Source: Artocarpus heterophyllus (taxonomy: Eukaryota > Streptophyta > Magnoliopsida > Rosales > Moraceae). From it: a stretch of 64,000 bases of DNA. Shown here piece by piece: positions 60,261 through 64,000 of this stretch. The stretch is from assembly GCA_025403435.1 (NCBI GenBank), contig CM046350.1:23375661-23439660 (forward strand). Direction: 5' to 3'. The position numbers were made by a program, and so were the translations under genes. Under the pieces are notes generated by a model, which saw only the letters and a list, made by a program, of their open reading frames with translations, searched no databases and was not told the DNA's origin. Each line of letters starts with the position of its first letter. Position 1 is the first letter of the stretch.

Positions 60261-60534
60261 CACTAAAAAAAAAAACATCAAATTTTTAGTCACGATAATT
60301 TTTAATAAAATTTTTAATCATAACAAAATATTATCACTAATATGTATTTAGTCATAAACTTTAGTTCAATTTTTGTTGTGACTAAAATTTTTTAATCATG
60401 GGATTTGAAGTCATGGAGTCACAACAAAAATTAAACTAAAGTTTGTGACTAATTACACATTAGTCACTATATTTTGTTGTGACTAAAAATTTTATTAAAA
60501 ATTATTGTGACTAAAAATTTAGTTTTTTATAGTG
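60261..60534. mobile_element. CACTA-type MITE
   Basis: It starts CACTAAAAAAAAAAAC and ends TTTTTTATAGTG. The arms are long near-perfect inverted repeats (TTTTTAGTCACGATAATTTT against AAAATTATTGTGACTAAAAA, and TAGTCATAAACTTTAGTT against AACTAAAGTTTGTGACTA). 274 bp, non-coding. A 3-bp target duplication is not clear. Confidence 0.65.
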
Positions 60535-60674
60535 TGTTAGTGTTCTGAAACGTAAGTTATAATTAAGTCAAGTCCAGTTTGGCTTGTACCCATATCACTC
60601 TGTTTCCATTATATGAGGCTCTTGAAAATAATATTTTTCTGAGAAGTTACTAAAATTTGTTTTGATAGAAAAAT

Positions 60675-60959
60675 GACAAAATTTACAAGTTTTCCCTGAA
60701 CTAGGACTTGTGTTAAGATGTCCCTTAAACTTTAAAATGTACCTGTTTTACCCCTGAATTATGAAACGTGTCATTTTTTAGACAAAATAACACTTGCTCT
60801 CATTAAACCTCTAATATCATATCTAGTATTAAATCAAACAAAAATTCAACAATTCCATTCAAAAAACAATTTCAAAGTAATTGTTATACTTTACAGGGCA
60901 CAATATATACGTTTCAAAGTTTGAGGGCACATATTGGGGGAATTTGTGAAATTGACCCC
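60675..60959. mobile_element. MITE-like element
   Basis: ACAAAATTTACAAGTTTTCC at the left and the reverse complement of AATTTGTGAAATTGACCCC at the right are imperfect terminal inverted repeats. Inside lie CCTTAAACTTTAAAATGTAC and its degenerate inverse GTTTCAAAGTTTGAGGGCA. No coding capacity. Confidence 0.4.
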
Positions 60960-61177
60960 GTTTGTGGTGATATATGTCTATTATCTTATATGTACTAAAT
61001 AATTTTTTCTTTTGTCTTTTTCTCTCTTGATTAATAAGACACCCAATAACAGATATAGGATTTAATTTCAGTTGGGCACAAATAAAAATAAAATGAGCAA
61101 GCTAAACGGTATAAATAAAGTTGAATTTCTTATTATTCTAAACGGTATAAATAAGCAAGCTAAGACACCCTATTTTA

Positions 61178-61353
61178 GGGTGTTTGGAAGGGTGGTGGGA
61201 ACTAGTGGTGGGAACCACTTTTACTGTAGCATATGAGAGTTTTATATTGTAGCATATTTTTTTATTATTACTGTAGCATGTGAGAGCTTTACACTGTTCA
61301 TAACTGAGTTTGTGGTGAGAACTGAGTGGTTCCCACCACTGCCAAACACTCGG
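61178..61353. mobile_element. hAT-like MITE
   Basis: GGGTGTTTGGAAGGGTGGTG at the left mirrors the right end (reverse complement CCGAGTGTTTGGCAGTGGTG). Internal ACTGTAGCAT.TGAGAG.TTTA units are repeated. About 176 bp, non-coding. Confidence 0.6.
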
Positions 61354-61940
61354 TAAGACAAAATTGGCTCCAATGAAATTTTAAAGACAGACAAGAATTC
61401 AATAACTATTCACAAATTTATCCTATAATGACACTTGTTTATAAATTAATATATCATTTTTCTCCTTTAAGGACTAATAACCCTAAGTCTCCAAACTGCC
61501 CTTTAAAATAAATTTCCCTAATTATTCCAAAAAATATCAAAATAAGATTTAATAGATTTCAATACATTTTATCAAAAATAAATTAAAAAAAAAACTAAAT
61601 TTCTATAAAAATAGTGAAAATAACAATGTGAAAAGTGAAACCAAAGAGAGAGAAGGTGAAAGCAAAGACAAAAACTATATGACTAAATTTGTTTTTAATT
61701 TTTAAAATCAAGAGGAAGGGCTGAAATTGTCAAAGAAAGAAGAGAAATAATATATCAAGGAAAGAAATCAGAGATATGGGGCAAGAATAGGAAACAAACA
61801 TGAAAAAAGATAGCAAAAAGCTAAGGAACACTAGAGGTGCCCCTTCCTACATACGTGACATGCTAATTTGACTGTTGAGTTGTATGTTTTGTAGGCCCAC
61901 CGCTAGTACACACAAGACATAACACAAAGGTTTATAACCT

Positions 61941-62116
61941 TTAGATGACGGTCACGGAAGCCGTTGTCTAATACAGGGACGTAATAGCTATGTCCATTAG
62001 ACGACGGTTATAAAGCATAATTTAATATCCACTTGGGCAATAAAGGCCACTTGGGCAATAAAGGGCATGTATTGCTTGATTTTAGATGACAGTGTTTGCT
62101 TAGAACCGTCGTCTAA
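61941..62116. repeat. TTAGACGACGG inverted-repeat cluster, probable CACTA subterminal region
   Basis: TTAGATGACGG and CCGTTGTCTAA form a palindrome at 61941-61972. TTAGACGACGGTT lies at 61997-62009, and TTAGATGACAG with CCGTCGTCTAA forms another palindrome at 62092-62116. Between them an 18-bp direct repeat (CCACTTGGGCAATAAAGG) occurs twice. Arrays of short direct and inverted motifs are usual near CACTA ends. Assignment to the element on the right is inferred. Confidence 0.5.
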
Positions 62117-62743
62117 TGTTTCCTAGAGAAAAAAGTGTAGCTTTTATTTTCTTTGCCCATGGGTGGCATTCCCGTATTCAATTTTGTTTTTATTGGCCTC
62201 GCAATTCATTGATGACATAAATTAGCAATAATTTATAAAAATTAAACATAGCAAAATATAACAATAACAAAGTATAAAAATTCAATTAATTACATTCAAT
62301 TAATGAATTATTTTACATATTCTTCCCATTCATCTACCAACTCACTCACATGCTCGTCAATATAAAAGTCTTGCCTTGTCACGGCTAGCGGTCCCCTATT
62401 CATAATCATATCTCTCATGTACTTTTGCACAAAATAGTCTCATTCTTTGTCTCCCTCTTGTTTGGGTATATCCTAAAAAGGATATTAATAATATATTAGT
62501 TTAAATAACAATTCATGTATTTTCAATTACAATTTACCAATTATATTATATTTACACTTGAATACTTACTTTATTTGGCAATAAAAATCTTGTATATCCT
62601 TTTGGCAGATTGAAGACGACTTTAGTTTTTGCTTTCAACTTCTACACATTTAAGACCCTAAATACAATTCATTAAATGCAATCAATCAAAAGATAGACGT
62701 TATAAACTAGCAATAATAAATAATATATTAAACAATAATACAC

Positions 62744-63052
62744 TTACAATACAATCAATTCTTTGAAGACGGGGTGTACTCCGTGACTAAGTAGATCGAA
62801 CCATAAAATCCTATCTTTTTGCTGATAAAAGGGCCAATATATCCAATGATCACCACTATTATATGGCGTGAAATAACATTTGTTGGCTCTTTCTTCCTCC
62901 ATAAAGTCACAGAGCATTGTTGCTCGTTCTTTAGTCAAGAGCTCAACATTGTCAGGCACATAAGAGGTAATGTAGGGATTGACGAAGCCATACATGGTGA
63001 GCAAATTGTTGGTGTGGCAATAGTTCCATAAGAAACTGCATACAAGAAACAA
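62744..63052 (-). pseudogene. Ulp1-like (C48) protease domain of a CACTA-type transposon, fragment
   Basis: The 102-residue frame contains YCHTNNLLTMYGFVNP, then CYFTPYNSGDHWIYW and ILWFDLL. This is the pattern of the Ulp1-like cysteine protease domain carried by plant CACTA/En-Spm (and some Mutator) transposon proteins: the catalytic His is in the GDHW segment and the Asp in WFD. The catalytic Cys part is not seen in this frame, which may continue in another exon towards lower coordinates. A host SUMO protease is unlikely given the divergence and the surrounding transposon remains. Confidence 0.6.
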
Positions 63053-63154
63053 AGATTGTTAGACAACGACAAGTAACAAGTAAAAGGTTAAAAAAAAAAA
63101 TCAAATGACCATATTGTTTTCAATTAATAAAAAGTGTAGATATAGTTTAATATC

Positions 63155-64000
63155 TCATGTATGCCATGATACATGGAACACTGGTTTGAGTGAAGTTCGG
63201 AACCAATCAATATCTTTGGCAATGATATATAAGGGTTCATCAACGCTTTGGATGAAGTCAAAAGGCAAGATAATCGTAATTGTGCTAATGGTGTCCATAG
63301 AATTCTTCGAATAAATATACAGGCTTGGCATGGTTAGAGGTAATCCTTCTAAAACATTCTTTTCCGTTTGTGTCATCTCCATTACGTCCTACATTTGTTG
63401 CTTCGTTTCCCCCCCTTTCTTTCTGTGCATGACCTCATTTGATTGGCTCGTTGATAGGTACCATAAGCTCTTTGCCAAGACGATAGGGTTGGTCAATCCG
63501 AGCGTTGCTTATTTGACTTAATGACCCAATATGAATCTATGCTTTCGGCCAAGCAACAAACCTTTTAAGAGCATCACTCACGATCTTATTTTACTTAGTC
63601 GGGAAAGGTAAAGGTGCGTCTCTTACACAACACATATTAACCACAACGCTTATATTACCTTCTCCAATTGTCCTACAACGAAGCACATGAATGGAGAGAC
63701 TATCTATCCACGCCCTTCCTCCCACAACAATGATAAAATGCATAACACCATCTTCCCTCGGTTGTGGATGGTGTTGGAAGAAGGCATTATTCACCCTCAC
63801 CAACACTTGATGAGGGCGGCTCTGTAGGTGGTGTTGGCGGGGTATGAGCTATGCAACTTATTTTTGCACTTGTGATTGTTCTACCATAGGTGCCGCATTT
63901 TCTTCGTGATGGGAGATGGAATTCTTTCGAGCTTGAAAAAACATAGACTCCATCATTTCCACCTTCTTACGTAGCTCAATCAACTCTGTGTTGGACTTTG
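63155..64000 (-). pseudogene. Decayed upstream part of the same transposon gene
   Basis: Read on the minus strand from the right edge there is a charged coiled-coil-like stretch (ELIELRKKVEMMESMFF, about 63945-63995), then a TPPTPPTEPP linker. Broken frames follow, including DALKRFVAWPK (about 63540-63572), which resembles the DAVGTFVAWP motif upstream of the Ulp1 domain in plant CACTA-associated proteins. A 75-codon open piece lies at 63155-63382. Stops and shifts break the frame, so this is a remnant, or introns I could not place. Confidence 0.5.

Noticed and set aside
62819..63031. + strand open frame opposite the Ulp1-like domain
   Set aside because: It is a shadow frame. Only the minus strand shows family motifs.

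Overview
This window is nuclear DNA from a eudicot plant. It is AT-rich, its genes carry many GT-AG introns, and it holds plant families of LTR retrotransposons, L1 LINEs, SINEs, a TRIM, MITEs and a CACTA-type transposon. The species cannot be told from the sequence alone.

Two large genes of the ABCC (MRP) transporter family lie head to tail on the + strand. Gene 1 (coding 3658-21007) is intact: 27 exons and 1626 codons, with a TMD0-TMD1-NBD1-TMD2-NBD2 layout. It belongs to the ABCC1/ABCC2 clade of vacuolar pumps for glutathione conjugates, phytochelatin-metal complexes and glucosides. Gene 2 (24891-55914) has the same 27 exons in the same phases, and 23 of the 27 have exactly the same length. 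It is a tandem duplicate. One extra G in a G run in exon 23 (53077-53080) puts it out of frame just before NBD2, giving a predicted 1239-residue truncated protein. All later exons remain open and carry good NBD2 motifs, so it is either a very young pseudogene or a sequence error.

Gene 2 is long because intron 3 is about 17 kb. It holds an old minus-strand Gypsy remnant (27040-43065) whose 5' LTR was itself interrupted by a young 9.7-kb Copia element (31063-40757). The Copia element has 2032-bp LTRs that differ at about seven sites by eye, a 5-bp target duplication, a tRNA-Met primer site and a polypurine tract. Its gag-pol frame is also broken by one extra base in a C/G run.

The other introns hold smaller elements: LINE 3' ends, SINEs and MITEs in gene 1, and a TRIM, a solo-LTR-like block and a MULE-type MITE in gene 2. 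A leader/promoter motif is shared by both genes, and a third copy sits alone between them.

After gene 2 comes the first exon of a cysteine-rich receptor-like kinase (58403-58782). It is followed by MITE-rich DNA and, from about 61.9 kb to the right edge, minus-strand remains of a CACTA-type transposon with an Ulp1-like protease domain. I saw no CRISPR array, operon or other prokaryotic feature, and no clear wholly new system. The most unusual points are the nested insertion history, the paired G-run frameshifts, the duplicated promoter and the snRNA-like promoter arrangement inside a TRIM terminal repeat.
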